From contig NZ_CAJQUA010000001.1 in the NCBI RefSeq assembly GCF_907163135.1, forward strand, positions 883,001-947,000: a DNA stretch of 64,000 bases, in the 5' to 3' direction. Under the pieces are notes generated by a model. That model worked only from the letters and a program-made list of their open reading frames with translations, was not told the DNA's origin and made no database searches. The stretch is from Brachymonas denitrificans. GTDB taxonomy: Bacteria; Pseudomonadota; Gammaproteobacteria; Burkholderiales; Burkholderiaceae_C. Shown here piece after piece: positions 30,214-39,766 of the stretch; within the stretch, counting starts at the first letter, position 1; each line of letters starts with the position of its first letter. The translations under genes and the position numbers were made by a program.

Positions 30214-32610
30214 GTGCAAAAAATCATCGAACAAATCGCCAGTGAAATCAAGGTGCTGCCACGTCAAGTTCAGACTGCAGTTGAACTTCTGGACGGCGGC
30301 GCAACCGTGCCCTTCATCGCCCGCTACCGCAAGGAAGCCACCGGCGGCCTGGACGATGCGCAACTGCGCGAACTGGAAACCCGCCTGTCCTACCTGCGCG
30401 AACTGGCCGACCGCCGCGCGGCCGTGCTCAAGAGCATCGACGAGCAGGGCAAGCTGACGCCCGAACTGCGTGCGGCCATCGAGATGGCCCCCACCAAGCA
30501 GGAGCTGGAAGACCTGTACCTGCCTTACAAGCCCAAGCGCCGCACCAAGGGCCAGATCGCGCGTGAATTCGGTATCGAACCACTGGCCGACAAGCTGTTT
30601 GCCGACCCATCGCTCGACCCGCAAGTCGAGGCGCAGGCCTTCGTTCAGGCCGAAAAAGGTGAGGGCGGTGAAGACTTCACCACCGTGCCGGCTGTGCTCG
30701 ACGGTGTGCGCGACATCCTGAGCGAGCGCTGGGCCGAAGACGCTGCGCTGGTGCAGAACCTGCGCGAATGGATGTGGCACGAGGGCCTGTTCCAGAGCAA
30801 GTTGATGGCCGGCAAGAACGAGAATGACGCCGAAGTGGCCAAGTTCCGCGATTACTTCGACTACGACGAGCCGATCGGCCGCGTGCCGTCGCACCGTGCC
30901 CTGGCGGTTTTCCGCGGCCGCGCACAGGACATCCTCGACGCCAAGCTGGTCCTGCCCGACAGCATCCTGCCCGAAGGCGAAAAGCCCAAATTGGGCCAGC
31001 CCAGCCTCGCCGAGGGCAAGATCGCCCTGCATCTGGGCTGGAGCCACCAGAACCGCCCGTCCGACGACCTGCTGCGCAAGTGCGTCGCATGGACCTGGCG
31101 CGTCAAGCTGGCCCTGTCCATCGAGCGCGACCTGTTCGCCCGTCTGCGGGAAGAGGCCGAAAAGGTCGCCATCAAGGTGTTTGGCGACAACCTGCGCGAT
31201 CTGCTGCTGGCTGCACCGGCCGGACAGAAGTCCGTCATGGGCCTCGACCCGGGCATCCGCACTGGTGTGAAGGTGGCCGTGGTCGATGCCACCGGCAAGC
31301 TGGTCGATACCGCCACGGTGTTCCCGCACGAGCCGCGCAAGGACTGGGAAGGGAGCCTGCATACGCTGGCGCGCCTGTGCGCCAAGCATAGCGTCAACCT
31401 GATCGCCATCGGCAATGGCACCGCCAGCCGCGAAACCGACAAGCTGGCGGGTGACCTGATCAAGCTGCTGGACAAGATGGCGGCCTCCAACAACGTCGAG
31501 AAGCTGGCCATTCAGAAGGTGGTGGTGAGCGAAGCGGGGGCTTCCGTCTACAGCGCCAGCGAATACGCCAGCCAGGAAATGCCCGATGTGGACGTCAGCC
31601 TGCGCGGCGCCGCCAGCATTGCACGCCGCCTGCAGGATCCGCTGGCCGAGCTGGTCAAGATCGATCCCAAGAGCATCGGCGTGGGCCAGTACCAGCACGA
31701 TGTGAACCAGAGCGAACTGGCACGCACGCTGGACGCCGTGGTGGAAGACTGCGTGAACGCGGTTGGCGTGGATCTGAACACCGCCAGCGTTCCGCTGCTG
31801 AGCCGCGTCTCCGGCCTGTCCGCCACCGTGGCCAAGTCCGTAGTGCGCTGGCGCGAAGCCAACGGTGCCTTTGCCAACCGCCAGCAGCTGCTCAAGGTGA
31901 CCGGCCTCGGCCCCAAGACCTTCGAACAGAGCGCCGGCTTTCTGCGCATCCGGGGCGGCGACAACCCGCTGGACCTGACCGGCGTGCACCCGGAAACCTA
32001 TCCGGTGGTCCAGCAGATCATCGCCAAGGCGGGCAAGCCGGTGCAGGAGGTGATGGGCCGTGCCGAACTGCTCAAGACACTGCGCCCCGAGCTGTTCGCC
32101 AATGAACAGTTCGGTGTCATCACCGTCAAGGACATCCTGCAGGAACTGGAAAAGCCCGGCCGCGACCCCCGCCCGGACTTCGCCGTGGCCCGCTTCAATG
32201 ACGGCGTGGAAGACATCGCCGACCTGAAGGAAGGCATGGTGCTGGAAGGCACGGTCAGCAACGTGGCCGCCTTCGGCGCATTCGTCGATCTGGGTGTGCA
32301 CCAGGATGGTCTGGTCCACGTCAGCCAGCTGGCCAACAAGTTCGTCGAGGATGCGCGCGAGATCGTCAAGACCGGCCAGATCGTCAAGGTCAAGGTGCTG
32401 GAAGTGGACGTGCCGCGCAAGCGCATCAGCCTGACCATGAAGCTGGATGCCCCCACCGGCAAGCGCGAGCCGCGCGAGAACCGCTACGAGGGCGCGGGTC
32501 GCGGCCAGCAGCAACGCCATGGCGGCTATGGGCGCGGCCAGTCGTCACAGCCGCAGGCCACGGCGATGGCCTCAGCCTTCGAAAAGCTCAAGGGGTTGCA
32601 GAAGCGGTGA
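30214..32610 (+). CDS. tex: RNA-binding transcription accessory protein Tex
   Basis: A ~798-residue Tex/Spt6-like protein: N-terminal helical domain ([20 protein letters not shown]), a YqgF/RNase H-like domain ([18 protein letters not shown]), helix-hairpin-helix repeats ([34 protein letters not shown]) and a C-terminal S1 domain ([21 protein letters not shown]) with an Arg/Gln/Gly-rich tail. The GTG at 30214 is chosen because GAGG stands nine bases before it and [13 protein letters not shown] matches relatives. An ATG at 30205 touches that same ribosome site and is less likely. Confidence 0.94.
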   Translation: MQKIIEQIASEIKVLPRQVQTAVELLDGGATVPFIARYRKEATGGLDDAQLRELETRLSYLRELADRRAAVLKSIDEQGKLTPELRAAIEMAPTKQELEDLYLPYKPKRRTKGQIAREFGIEPLADKLFADPSLDPQVEAQAFVQAEKGEGGEDFTTVPAVLDGVRDILSERWAEDAALVQNLREWMWHEGLFQSKLMAGKNENDAEVAKFRDYFDYDEPIGRVPSHRALAVFRGRAQDILDAKLVLPDSILPEGEKPKLGQPSLAEGKIALHLGWSHQNRPSDDLLRKCVAWTWRVKLALSIERDLFARLREEAEKVAIKVFGDNLRDLLLAAPAGQKSVMGLDPGIRTGVKVAVVDATGKLVDTATVFPHEPRKDWEGSLHTLARLCAKHSVNLIAIGNGTASRETDKLAGDLIKLLDKMAASNNVEKLAIQKVVVSEAGASVYSASEYASQEMPDVDVSLRGAASIARRLQDPLAELVKIDPKSIGVGQYQHDVNQSELARTLDAVVEDCVNAVGVDLNTASVPLLSRVSGLSATVAKSVVRWREANGAFANRQQLLKVTGLGPKTFEQSAGFLRIRGGDNPLDLTGVHPETYPVVQQIIAKAGKPVQEVMGRAELLKTLRPELFANEQFGVITVKDILQELEKPGRDPRPDFAVARFNDGVEDIADLKEGMVLEGTVSNVAAFGAFVDLGVHQDGLVHVSQLANKFVEDAREIVKTGQIVKVKVLEVDVPRKRISLTMKLDAPTGKREPRENRYEGAGRGQQQRHGGYGRGQSSQPQATAMASAFEKLKGLQKR

Positions 32611-32661
32611 TTCATCCTCGCTTGCTATAGTTGGTTCTTTCATTACCAATCAGGAAAACCC

Positions 32662-33018
32662 ATGCAGAACATCCTCTTCATCGTCAACGCCCCGCCGTAC
32701 GGCAGCGAACTGAGCCTTTCCGCCATGCGCCTGGCCCTGGCTCTGGCCGGCAAGGAGGAGAACAAGCCGCAGATCACGGTGTTCCTGATGTCCGACGCCA
32801 CCGTCATGGCGCTGCCCAACCAGCAGCATGCCAGCGGCAACACCATGCAGGAAATGATTGAAACCCTGGTGGAGCTGGGCGGTGTGGTCAAGCTGTGCCG
32901 TACCTGCGTGCAGAGCCGCGGCCTTCTGGATCTCCCGCTGATCGAGGGTTGCAGCGTCGGCAACCTGGGCGAACTGGCCGACTACACGCTGGCGGCCGAC
33001 AAGGTCCTGACCTTCTGA
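32662..33018 (+). CDS. DsrE/DsrF-like family protein
   Basis: A 118-residue single-domain protein with the DsrE fold (NILFIVNAPPYGSELSLSAMRLALAL, QITVFLMSDATVMAL) and a CRTC motif in the loop where sulfur-carrier members keep their reactive cysteine (VKLCRTCVQSRG). It may take part in sulfur relay, but no tus/dsr neighbours are present. AGGA precedes the ATG. A 7-bp GCGGGCC/GGCCCGC hairpin at 33026-33045 follows the stop but lacks a T tract. Confidence 0.85.
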   Translation: MQNILFIVNAPPYGSELSLSAMRLALALAGKEENKPQITVFLMSDATVMALPNQQHASGNTMQEMIETLVELGGVVKLCRTCVQSRGLLDLPLIEGCSVGNLGELADYTLAADKVLTF

Positions 33019-33190
33019 TGGCACGGCGGGCCCGTGGAGGCCCGCATCTACGGCGCCGGCAGTCGGTCCGGCTAGCGCCAGGGCAGGGCGTATGCCCGGC
33101 TTGGCTCCGTGCCGTCATTTCAGCACGAGGCTGCTGACGGGAACATCGCCTTGGGCATCGCCTTCCCTGCGCACGCATGCACACCACCGC

Positions 33191-33219
33191 TTGTCATTCA
33201 CCTAACGAATTTGTAAAAT
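33191..33219 (+). promoter_or_regulatory. Sigma-70 promoter of the hipB/hipA-like pair
   Basis: TTGTCA (33191-33196) and TAAAAT (33214-33219) are separated by 17 bases, a near-consensus promoter just before the HTH gene. Confidence 0.75.
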
Positions 33220-33252
33220 AATGTGCATGAAAACCCCGAGCGGGAAATAGAT

Positions 33253-33516
33253 ATGCAAAAAGTCGCCTTGCAACCCATAGATTGTCCCCAAGATTTGGGG
33301 TTGGCGTTGTACCGGGCACGCAAGGCCTTGGGTCTGACCCAGGCCGACGTGGCGCTCGCCGCGGGTGTCGGACTGCGCTTTGTGGTCGAACTCGAAGCCG
33401 GCAAGACCACCGTGCGCCTGAACAAGGTGCTCCAGGTCATCCAGGCTTTGGGCGCGCGCCTGCAGATGCAGGGCGTCCCGCTGGCCGATGACGTTGCCGA
33501 TACCGACGACGCCTGA
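33253..33516 (+). CDS. HipB-like HTH (Xre family) protein
   Basis: An 87-residue protein with one Xre-type helix-turn-helix (LGLALYRARKALGLTQADVALAAGVGLRFVVELEAGK) and the C-terminal strand seen in HipB (VLQVIQALGARLQMQG). It should repress its own promoter and bind the downstream HipA-like partner, which begins 17 bases after its stop. ATG at 33253 is preferred. An in-frame GTG at 33223 has no ribosome site. Confidence 0.88.
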   Translation: MQKVALQPIDCPQDLGLALYRARKALGLTQADVALAAGVGLRFVVELEAGKTTVRLNKVLQVIQALGARLQMQGVPLADDVADTDDA

Positions 33517-33533
33517 ACAGACAAGGAGAAGGG

Positions 33534-34925
33534 ATGACCAGCCAAGCGCGTTCCACCATCAGCCTGCAGGTTCTGCTGCACGACGAGCCCGTAGGCCTGC
33601 TCACCAATCGTGGAACGCCGGCCAGATCATCCGGCAAGGGCAGTCCGCTGGCCGCGCCCAGCCAGGGCTGGCTGCAGTTCTCCTATGCGCCCGAATGGCT
33701 GGAGCGGACGGACGCAGTCCCGCTGTCGCTGCATCTCCCGCTGCAGGACAAGCCTTTCGATCACTGGGCCAGCCACGCGTTTTTCGCGGGCCTGCTGCCT
33801 ACCGGGGCCTTGCGTCAGGCGCTGGTGAACCAGCTCCATATCGCTCCGGATGACGATCTGGCCCTGCTCGAAGCCCTCGGTGCCGACTGCCTCGGCGCTG
33901 TTTCGCTGCGAAAGGCACAAAGCGGGCGCAAGCGCTATGCCATGGATCTGGTCAGCAGCATCCTGCCGGCGGCCAGTGCCGCCCCGCAGTTGCCGCTGTT
34001 CGAAGAGGGACAGGCGGAATCCGGCCAGGGGCAGGCCGCAGAACAGGCCTTGCTCCATGCCTGCGGCGAACTGATTCTGGGCCGCGAACCCGCCCACCGT
34101 GCCGCCTGGCCCGCCGGCGACACCGTCGTGCCGATCTGGCAGGAGGACGAGGCAGGCACCGCGTCCGAACTGAGCAGCCATGTTTTGTGGATGGCCCCCG
34201 GGGGACAGGACGCAGCGCTGCTGCAGCGCGCCTTCACCCTGAAACTGCTGCAGAAGCTCGGTGTGCCGGTGCTGCCGGGCCAGTTGATGCAGTCCGAATC
34301 CATCACCACCTTGCTGCAGCTGCGCCCCGATCGCCAGCTGGGCGAGGATGGCTTGGTCACACGCGTGCAGACCGAAACCCTTGGCCAGGCCCTGGGACTG
34401 GCCCCCGGAGCCGCCACATCGCGCCAGGCTGCCGGCTGGGCCGCCAGCTTCGCCGTGCTGCGTGAACATGCCCATCCCAGCGTTCTGCCGGTGCTGCAAC
34501 TGCTCGACATGGTGATCGCCTTTGCACTGGTGGGCGACGCCACGGCATCCCCGCACCGCCTGCTGCTGCAACGCGCGCAAACGTCCGGCAATTGGCAACT
34601 GGCACCGCTGTGGGATGTATGCAGCACGCTGGTAGCATCCGCTCCACACCTGCCCGAGCCCAGCCGCATGGCGCTGTCCATTGGCAGGCACAGCAGCACA
34701 GGGGCTCCCTCCGACGCTGCCTGGGACGAATTTGCCCAGCAGTGCGGGCTTTCGCCCAATCAGGTGCGCAAGCGCGTGCGCACACTGGCGCAAGCCATGC
34801 GTACCGCGCTGCCGCAGGTGCTTGAGGATGAAACCCACGCGCAAGCCTGGCAGCATCCTGCCGTCAGCCAGCTTGCATTGCACCTGCGCGCTCGTGCCGA
34901 CCAGATGGCACGCAGCGCAGGCTGA
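33534..34925 (+). CDS. HipA-like protein with degenerate kinase site
   Basis: A 463-residue member of the HipA toxin-kinase family. The N-terminal subdomain is well kept (FSYAPEWLERTDAVPLSLHLPLQ, FFAGLLP, LEALGADCLGAVSL). The kinase core is not. The ATP-lysine strand reads SSHVLWM (214-220) where HipA has a T-H-I-x-K pattern. The catalytic loop, normally G-x-x-D-x-H-x-K-N, reads LVGDATASPHRLLL (332-345). Only the metal-binding Asp361 (LAPLWDVCS) stays in place. The frame is open throughout and carries AAGGAG before the ATG, so the gene is expressed-looking rather than broken. It may be a pseudokinase of a HipBA-type pair. Confidence 0.85.
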   Translation: MTSQARSTISLQVLLHDEPVGLLTNRGTPARSSGKGSPLAAPSQGWLQFSYAPEWLERTDAVPLSLHLPLQDKPFDHWASHAFFAGLLPTGALRQALVNQLHIAPDDDLALLEALGADCLGAVSLRKAQSGRKRYAMDLVSSILPAASAAPQLPLFEEGQAESGQGQAAEQALLHACGELILGREPAHRAAWPAGDTVVPIWQEDEAGTASELSSHVLWMAPGGQDAALLQRAFTLKLLQKLGVPVLPGQLMQSESITTLLQLRPDRQLGEDGLVTRVQTETLGQALGLAPGAATSRQAAGWAASFAVLREHAHPSVLPVLQLLDMVIAFALVGDATASPHRLLLQRAQTSGNWQLAPLWDVCSTLVASAPHLPEPSRMALSIGRHSSTGAPSDAAWDEFAQQCGLSPNQVRKRVRTLAQAMRTALPQVLEDETHAQAWQHPAVSQLALHLRARADQMARSAG

Positions 34926-34931
34926 AACCGC

Positions 34932-35975
34932 TCAGATATCTTCCAGCAGGGCGTAGGGCAGGGGCTGCAGCTGCAGTTCCGGGCCGTCCGCAGCACCTGC
35001 ACGCAAGGTGGCGCGGCCTTGCACGGCATCGTCTGCACAGCTGTTCTGCAGCGAGGCCAGCAGGGCAAAGCCGCCATCCATGGGCGCCACCTGCGCAATG
35101 ACACCGCAGGGCTCGGGCTCGCCGCCATCGCTGGCAATGCGCCATACATCCTGGCCGGCCTGGGGCAAGGCGGCACCGGCAGCCAGAGCACCCACTGCGG
35201 GATGGGCGCGACGCTTGATTGCGCCCCGGAACTGGCTGCGCGCCACCACCTCCTGGCCCGGGTAACACCCCTTCTTGAAGTTCACGCCGCCGACGCTCTC
35301 GTAGTTGACCATCTGCGGCACAAAGGCTTCATAGCTTGCCTGGCTCACCGTGGTCACGCCGCTGCGCACTTCCGCCAGCTCCCACAGCGAAGCATCCAGC
35401 GGTGCGCCGGCGGGAGCCGGCAGTTCGCTGGCCTGCACGCACAGCGCGCGCGGCAGACGCGCATCGGGTTCTGCGGCCGGATACAGCCACACCAGATGGC
35501 GTCCGTCGTGGTAGCGGTAGTCCCACGGCTGCGCGCCGGTGGCGCCCTCGCCCCAGGCCGTTTCGGCCGCTTCGCCCAGCAGGCCGTACAGGGACAGGCC
35601 CTCGCCCACTTCTTCCAGCGTGACCTTGCTGCGCAGCACGAACATGCGCAGGCGCTTGAGTACCGTCGCCAGCAGATCCTTGCGGCATACCAGCAGATAG
35701 CTCGCGCCTTCCGCATCCTGCGCCGTGCGCAGCGCGACGAAACTGGCCTGCATGCGGCCCTTGGCGTTGCAGAAGGCAGCCAGACGGGCCTGGTCTGGCT
35801 GGAGCAGGGCAAAATCGTGGGTGAGCTGCGCCTGCAGGAAGCGTGTGGCGTCCGCGCCCTGGACGCGGATCATGCCCCAGTTGCTGTCGGCGCCGCTGAG
35901 CAGCACCACGCCATCGGGGAGCGAAAGGCCGGCCAGCCCTGCTGCCGGAGGAGTCGGATTCGGTACGGAAGTCAT
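34932..35975 (-). CDS. ygfZ: tRNA-modifying / Fe-S assembly folate-binding protein YgfZ
   Basis: A 347-residue GcvT-like folate-binding protein that supports Fe-S enzymes such as MiaB. The diagnostic motif KGCYPGQEVVAR, with its conserved Cys, is present, after FLQAQLTHD, FCNAKGRM and NYESVGGVNF. It converges on the HipA-like gene with only six bases between stop codons and diverges from mltG. Confidence 0.9.
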   Translation of the reverse strand: MTSVPNPTPPAAGLAGLSLPDGVVLLSGADSNWGMIRVQGADATRFLQAQLTHDFALLQPDQARLAAFCNAKGRMQASFVALRTAQDAEGASYLLVCRKDLLATVLKRLRMFVLRSKVTLEEVGEGLSLYGLLGEAAETAWGEGATGAQPWDYRYHDGRHLVWLYPAAEPDARLPRALCVQASELPAPAGAPLDASLWELAEVRSGVTTVSQASYEAFVPQMVNYESVGGVNFKKGCYPGQEVVARSQFRGAIKRRAHPAVGALAAGAALPQAGQDVWRIASDGGEPEPCGVIAQVAPMDGGFALLASLQNSCADDAVQGRATLRAGAADGPELQLQPLPYALLEDI

Positions 35976-36047
35976 GCGTGAATTATCATGTCGTTCCACC
36001 CGCTTCCCGGGTGGAACCGTAGAGTCATTGAATAGCAAGGATAACGC

Positions 36048-37028
36048 GTGCGCAAACTCATCATTACCATCGTGGCCTTCCTGCTGCTGGCTGCAGCCGC
36101 CGGCTACTGGTGGAGCGGGCAGCCCCTGGCCCTGAAACAGCCCGTGATCGACCTGCAGGTCAAGCAGGGCGACGGCGCCCAGCAGATCAGTGCCAGTGCC
36201 GTGCAGGCAGGCGTGGACACACCTTCCTGGCTGCTCGACCTGTGGCTGCGCATCGGCGGCCGCATGGGCAATTTCAAGGCGGGTGCCTACGAACTGAAAC
36301 GTGGTGACACCCCGCGCAGCTTCGTCAACAAGCTGATCAAGGGCGAATTTGCCATGCGCAAGGTACGCATCGGCGAAGGCTGGAACATTCGCCAGGTGCG
36401 CGCCGCCCTGGCCAAGGCAGAAGCCCTGCGTCACGATACGCAGGACATGAGCGATGAGCAGCTGATGGAGGCGCTGGGCCGTTCCGGCCACCCGGAAGGC
36501 ATGTTCTTCCCCGACACCTACAAGTACGCCAAGTATTCCTCCGATGTGGAGCTGCTCAAGCTGGCCATGCGCACCATGGATCGCAAGCTCGAAGCCGCCT
36601 GGGAAGGCAGGGATCCCGAACTGCCGATCAAGAACCCGTATGACCTGCTCAAGCTGGCCAGCATCATCGAAAAGGAAACCGGCCACAGCGCCGACCGCAC
36701 ACAGGTGGCGGCAGTTTTCAGCAACCGCCTGAAAATCGGCATGCGCCTGCAGACCGATCCCACGGTGATCTACGGGCTGGGCGAGAGTTTTGATGGCAAC
36801 CTGCGCCGCAGGGACCTGGAAAGCGACACCCCCTACAACAGCTACACGCGCGCCGGCCTGCCGCCCACGCCCATCTCGATGCCGGGCGCCGCCTCGCTGG
36901 CTGCAGCAGCCAATCCTGCGGACAGCAAGGCCCTGTATTTTGTGGCGCGGGGCGACGGCACCAGCCAGTTCAGCGAAACCCTGACCGAGCACAACCGCGC
37001 GGTCAACAAGTACATCCGCGGCAGGTAA
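36048..37028 (+). CDS. mltG: Endolytic murein transglycosylase MltG (YceG)
   Basis: A 326-residue inner-membrane transglycosylase that cuts nascent glycan strands. It has one N-terminal membrane helix (LIITIVAFLLLAAAAGYWW), a LysM-like region and the YceG catalytic block with the active Glu in LASIIEKETG. EGMFFPDTY, RLQTDPTVIYGLG and YNSYTRAGLPPTPISMPG follow. It starts with GTG at 36048, preceded by AAGGA. It is followed after three bases by tmk, a common gene order. Confidence 0.94.
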   Translation: MRKLIITIVAFLLLAAAAGYWWSGQPLALKQPVIDLQVKQGDGAQQISASAVQAGVDTPSWLLDLWLRIGGRMGNFKAGAYELKRGDTPRSFVNKLIKGEFAMRKVRIGEGWNIRQVRAALAKAEALRHDTQDMSDEQLMEALGRSGHPEGMFFPDTYKYAKYSSDVELLKLAMRTMDRKLEAAWEGRDPELPIKNPYDLLKLASIIEKETGHSADRTQVAAVFSNRLKIGMRLQTDPTVIYGLGESFDGNLRRRDLESDTPYNSYTRAGLPPTPISMPGAASLAAAANPADSKALYFVARGDGTSQFSETLTEHNRAVNKYIRGR

Positions 37029-37031
37029 GGC

Positions 37032-37676
37032 ATGAACGCTTCTTCCCAAGGCCTGTTCATCAACTTCGAAGGCATCGACGGCGCCGGCAAAACCACCCAT
37101 ATCGGCACCCTGGCCGAGGCCTTTGCACGCCAGGGCCGCGTGGTGCTGCGCACGCGCGAGCCTGGCGGCACAGCTCTGGCCGAAAAACTCCGTGCGCTGG
37201 TGCTGCATGATCCCATGGGCGCGTTGACCGAGGCCTTGCTGGTGTTTGCCGCGCGCTGCGACCATGTGCAGCAGGTGATTGCGCCCGCGCTGGCCCGCGG
37301 CGAAGTCGTGCTGTGCGACCGTTTTGCCGATGCCACCTTTGCCTACCAGGGGGCAGGACGCAATTTCGACTGGGACACGCTGCATGCACTCGAAGCCATG
37401 GTGCTGCGCCAGGAAGACGGCTCGCAACTGCAGCCCGACCTGACCCTGTGGTTCGACGTTCCCCCCGCCATTGCGGCCCGGCGTCTGGCCGATGCCCGCC
37501 AGCCTGACAAGTTCGAGTCCGAATCGGGTGCTTTCTTCGAGCGCGTGGCCTCCGGCTACGCACGCCGCATGCAGGAGGCGCCGGCACGCTTTGCGCGCAT
37601 CGATGCATCCTGCACGCCCGGACAGGTCTGGGAGCAGGTAGCCGCTGTGATGAAGCGGAAAGGCTGGCTGGCATGA
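37032..37676 (+). CDS. tmk: Thymidylate kinase
   Basis: Phosphorylates dTMP to dTDP. The 214 residues carry the P-loop [11 protein letters not shown], the dTMP-binding DRF/Y motif ([14 protein letters not shown]) and the [16 protein letters not shown] segment. It overlaps the holB start by four bases. Confidence 0.96.
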   Translation: MNASSQGLFINFEGIDGAGKTTHIGTLAEAFARQGRVVLRTREPGGTALAEKLRALVLHDPMGALTEALLVFAARCDHVQQVIAPALARGEVVLCDRFADATFAYQGAGRNFDWDTLHALEAMVLRQEDGSQLQPDLTLWFDVPPAIAARRLADARQPDKFESESGAFFERVASGYARRMQEAPARFARIDASCTPGQVWEQVAAVMKRKGWLA

Positions 37677-38761
37677 GCCGTACACGCAGCACAGCAGCAG
37701 AAGTGGCTCCGGTGGAGCGCGACCGGCCTTTGGCTCCCTGGCTCCGGCAGCAGGCGGTAGCCCTGCTGCAGCAGCGCGGCCATGCCTGGCTGCTGCAAGG
37801 GCCCACGGGACTTGGCCAGTACGATCTGGGCCTGGCGCTGGTGCAGGCCTGGCTGTGCGATCATCCCCAGCCGGACGGTATCGCCTGCGGCCAGTGCGAA
37901 AGCTGCCATGCCATTGCCGTGCGCACCCATCCCGATCTGCAGGTGCTGATGCCGGAAACGGACATGCTGGCCTATGCCTGGCCGCTCGACGAAAAGGCGC
38001 AGAAGGAACTGGACGACAAGAAGCGCAAGCCCAGCAAGGACATCCGCGTCGAGGCCATGCGCGATGCCATCGAGTTTGCCCAGCGCACCAGCAGCCGCGC
38101 GCGCGGCAAGGCGGTGCTGATCTATCCGGCCGAACGCATGAACCACGTTACGGCCAACGCCTTGCTCAAGACGCTGGAAGAGCCGGTCGGCAACGTGCGT
38201 TTCGTGCTGGCGACCGAGGCTGCGCATCTGCTGCTGCCCACCATCCGCAGCCGCTGCATGACGCATACCCTGGACTGGCCCCGGCAGGCCGAGGCACAGG
38301 TCTGGCTGAAAGAGCAGGGTCTATCGGAAGAGGACGCCCAGGTGCTGCTGCGTGCCGCCGGCGGGCGGGCAGCAGATGCCCATGAACTGGCCCGGTCCGG
38401 CGTGCGCGCCGCCGACTGGCGCAAGCTGCCGCAGGCGGCCTGCCAGGCGCACGTTCAGGCGTTTGCCGGCTTTGCGCCGGCGCAGGCGATCGACGTGCTG
38501 CAGAAGATCTGTCACGATGCGCTGGCCGTCAAGGCGGGCGCTGCGCCGCGCTTCTTTGCCAGCGAGGATTTTCCGGCAGCAGGGCGCCTGGCCGGCTGGC
38601 GCGCCATCAGCCAGTGGGGCAAGCGCCTGGCGCAGGATCGCCGCTCCGCCGAGCATCCCTACAACCCGGGCCTGTTCCTGGAAGACCTGGTGGCCCAAGC
38701 GGGCAGGGCGCTGCTGGCGCCGTCCACCGGCGCTGGCCAGCGGCCGCGGATGGGGCGCTAG
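37673..38761 (+). CDS. holB: DNA polymerase III subunit delta'
   Basis: A clamp-loader subunit of 362 residues. It has the four-cysteine zinc module ([17 protein letters not shown]) and the RFC-like fold with [31 protein letters not shown] and [10 protein letters not shown]. The P-loop is degenerate ([11 protein letters not shown]), which is normal because delta' does not hydrolyse ATP. It overlaps the tmk stop (ATGA). Confidence 0.92.
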   Translation: MSRTRSTAAEVAPVERDRPLAPWLRQQAVALLQQRGHAWLLQGPTGLGQYDLGLALVQAWLCDHPQPDGIACGQCESCHAIAVRTHPDLQVLMPETDMLAYAWPLDEKAQKELDDKKRKPSKDIRVEAMRDAIEFAQRTSSRARGKAVLIYPAERMNHVTANALLKTLEEPVGNVRFVLATEAAHLLLPTIRSRCMTHTLDWPRQAEAQVWLKEQGLSEEDAQVLLRAAGGRAADAHELARSGVRAADWRKLPQAACQAHVQAFAGFAPAQAIDVLQKICHDALAVKAGAAPRFFASEDFPAAGRLAGWRAISQWGKRLAQDRRSAEHPYNPGLFLEDLVAQAGRALLAPSTGAGQRPRMGR

Positions 38762-38828
38762 AGCGCTGCATCACCAACCGGAAATACCCTCCAGATGGCC
38801 TGCGAAAGAACAATAATTTACTTGAAAA

Positions 38829-38849
38829 AATCAATCCAGAAGATTGATT
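38829..38849 (+). other. Hairpin over the tatD ribosome-binding region
   Basis: A perfect 8-bp inverted repeat, AATCAATC/GATTGATT, with the loop CAGAA lies five bases before the tatD start. The only ribosome-site-like bases (AGAAG) fall in its loop. It sits in an AT-rich patch unlike the surrounding sequence. Confidence 0.5.
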
Positions 38850-38853
38850 GTTA

Positions 38854-39663
38854 ATGATGTTTGTCGATTCCCACTGCCACCTCAACTTCCCCGAACTGCG
38901 TGACAAGATCGAGTCCATCCGTGATTCCATGAACGAGGCGCAGGTCGACCGTGCACTCGTCATCAGCACCACGCTGGAGGAATTTCCGGACGTGCATGCG
39001 CTGGCCATGCGCTACGACAACTTCTGGGCCACCGCAGGCGTGCATCCGGACACCGAGGGCCTGGAAGAGCCTACGCTGGACAAGCTGCTTGAACTCGGCA
39101 GCCTGCCGCGCGTGCAGGGTATCGGCGAAACCGGCCTGGACTACTATCGCCTCAACGGCCGCAGCCTGGCCGACATGGAGTGGCAGCGCGAGCGCTTCCG
39201 CACTCACATCCGCGCCGCGCGGCAGCTCGGCAAGCCGCTGGTCATCCACACCCGCAGCGCGTCCGAAGACACGCTGGCCATTCTGCGGGAAGAGGGCGAG
39301 GACGGCAGCGCGGGGTCTGCCGGCGGCGTTTTTCATTGCTTTACCGAAACCGAGGCCGTGGCCCGCGCCGCGCTCGACATGGGTTTCCACATCTCCTTCT
39401 CGGGCATCGTCACCTTCCGTAACGCCCAGGATCTGCGCGATGTGGCAGCATTCGTGCCGATGGATCGCCTGCTGATCGAGACCGACAGCCCCTATCTGGC
39501 ACCGGTGCCGTACCGCGGCAAGATCAATACGCCCGCCTACGTGCCGCATGTGGCCCGCCAGCTGGCTGAAGTGAGGCAATGCTCCATAGAGCAGATCGCC
39601 GAGGCAACTTCACGTAATTTCGAGCTTTTGTTTCTCATGGAACAGGATCTCGAAAGAGCTTGA
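38854..39663 (+). CDS. TatD family metal-dependent hydrolase
   Basis: A 269-residue TatD/YcfH-type DNase-like hydrolase with the full set of metal ligands: DSHCHLNF, the Glu in GIGETGLDYYR, the His in VIHTRSA, the His in FHCFTET and the Asp in IETDSPYLAPVP. A role in DNA or 3'-end processing is usual for the family. ATG 38854 and the next codon, ATG 38857, are both possible starts. It follows holB by 92 bases, without the pilZ gene often found between them. Confidence 0.92.
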   Translation: MMFVDSHCHLNFPELRDKIESIRDSMNEAQVDRALVISTTLEEFPDVHALAMRYDNFWATAGVHPDTEGLEEPTLDKLLELGSLPRVQGIGETGLDYYRLNGRSLADMEWQRERFRTHIRAARQLGKPLVIHTRSASEDTLAILREEGEDGSAGSAGGVFHCFTETEAVARAALDMGFHISFSGIVTFRNAQDLRDVAAFVPMDRLLIETDSPYLAPVPYRGKINTPAYVPHVARQLAEVRQCSIEQIAEATSRNFELLFLMEQDLERA

Positions 39664-39695
39664 AGCAGGATCATGAATAAACGGCATCTTGATGA

Positions 39696-39715
39696 TTTCA
39701 TTGAAGTCAATGAAA
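39696..39715. repeat. Perfect inverted repeat upstream of the ankyrin gene
   Basis: TTTCATTGA and TCAATGAAA are separated by AG in the 103-base AT-rich gap between tatD and the ankyrin gene. With 9-bp arms and a two-base centre, it is more like a protein-binding site than an RNA hairpin. Confidence 0.5.
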
Positions 39716-39766
39716 CCATGAAATGACGCCAAACCAGAGAAATTACTTTGGGAGTGAAATCGAAAG

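Noticed and set aside
29329-32520. A 1063-codon minus-strand frame over tex
   Set aside because: Complement of tex running on past its 5' end into unrelated sequence. No conserved protein features.
37813-37845. Broken P-loop in holB ([11 protein letters not shown]) as a sign of mutation
   Set aside because: Delta' subunits normally lack ATPase activity, and this pattern is usual in relatives.
38854-39663. tatD as part of the Tat export system
   Set aside because: TatD proteins are cytoplasmic metal-dependent nucleases. No tatABC genes are nearby, so a link to Tat export is not supported.
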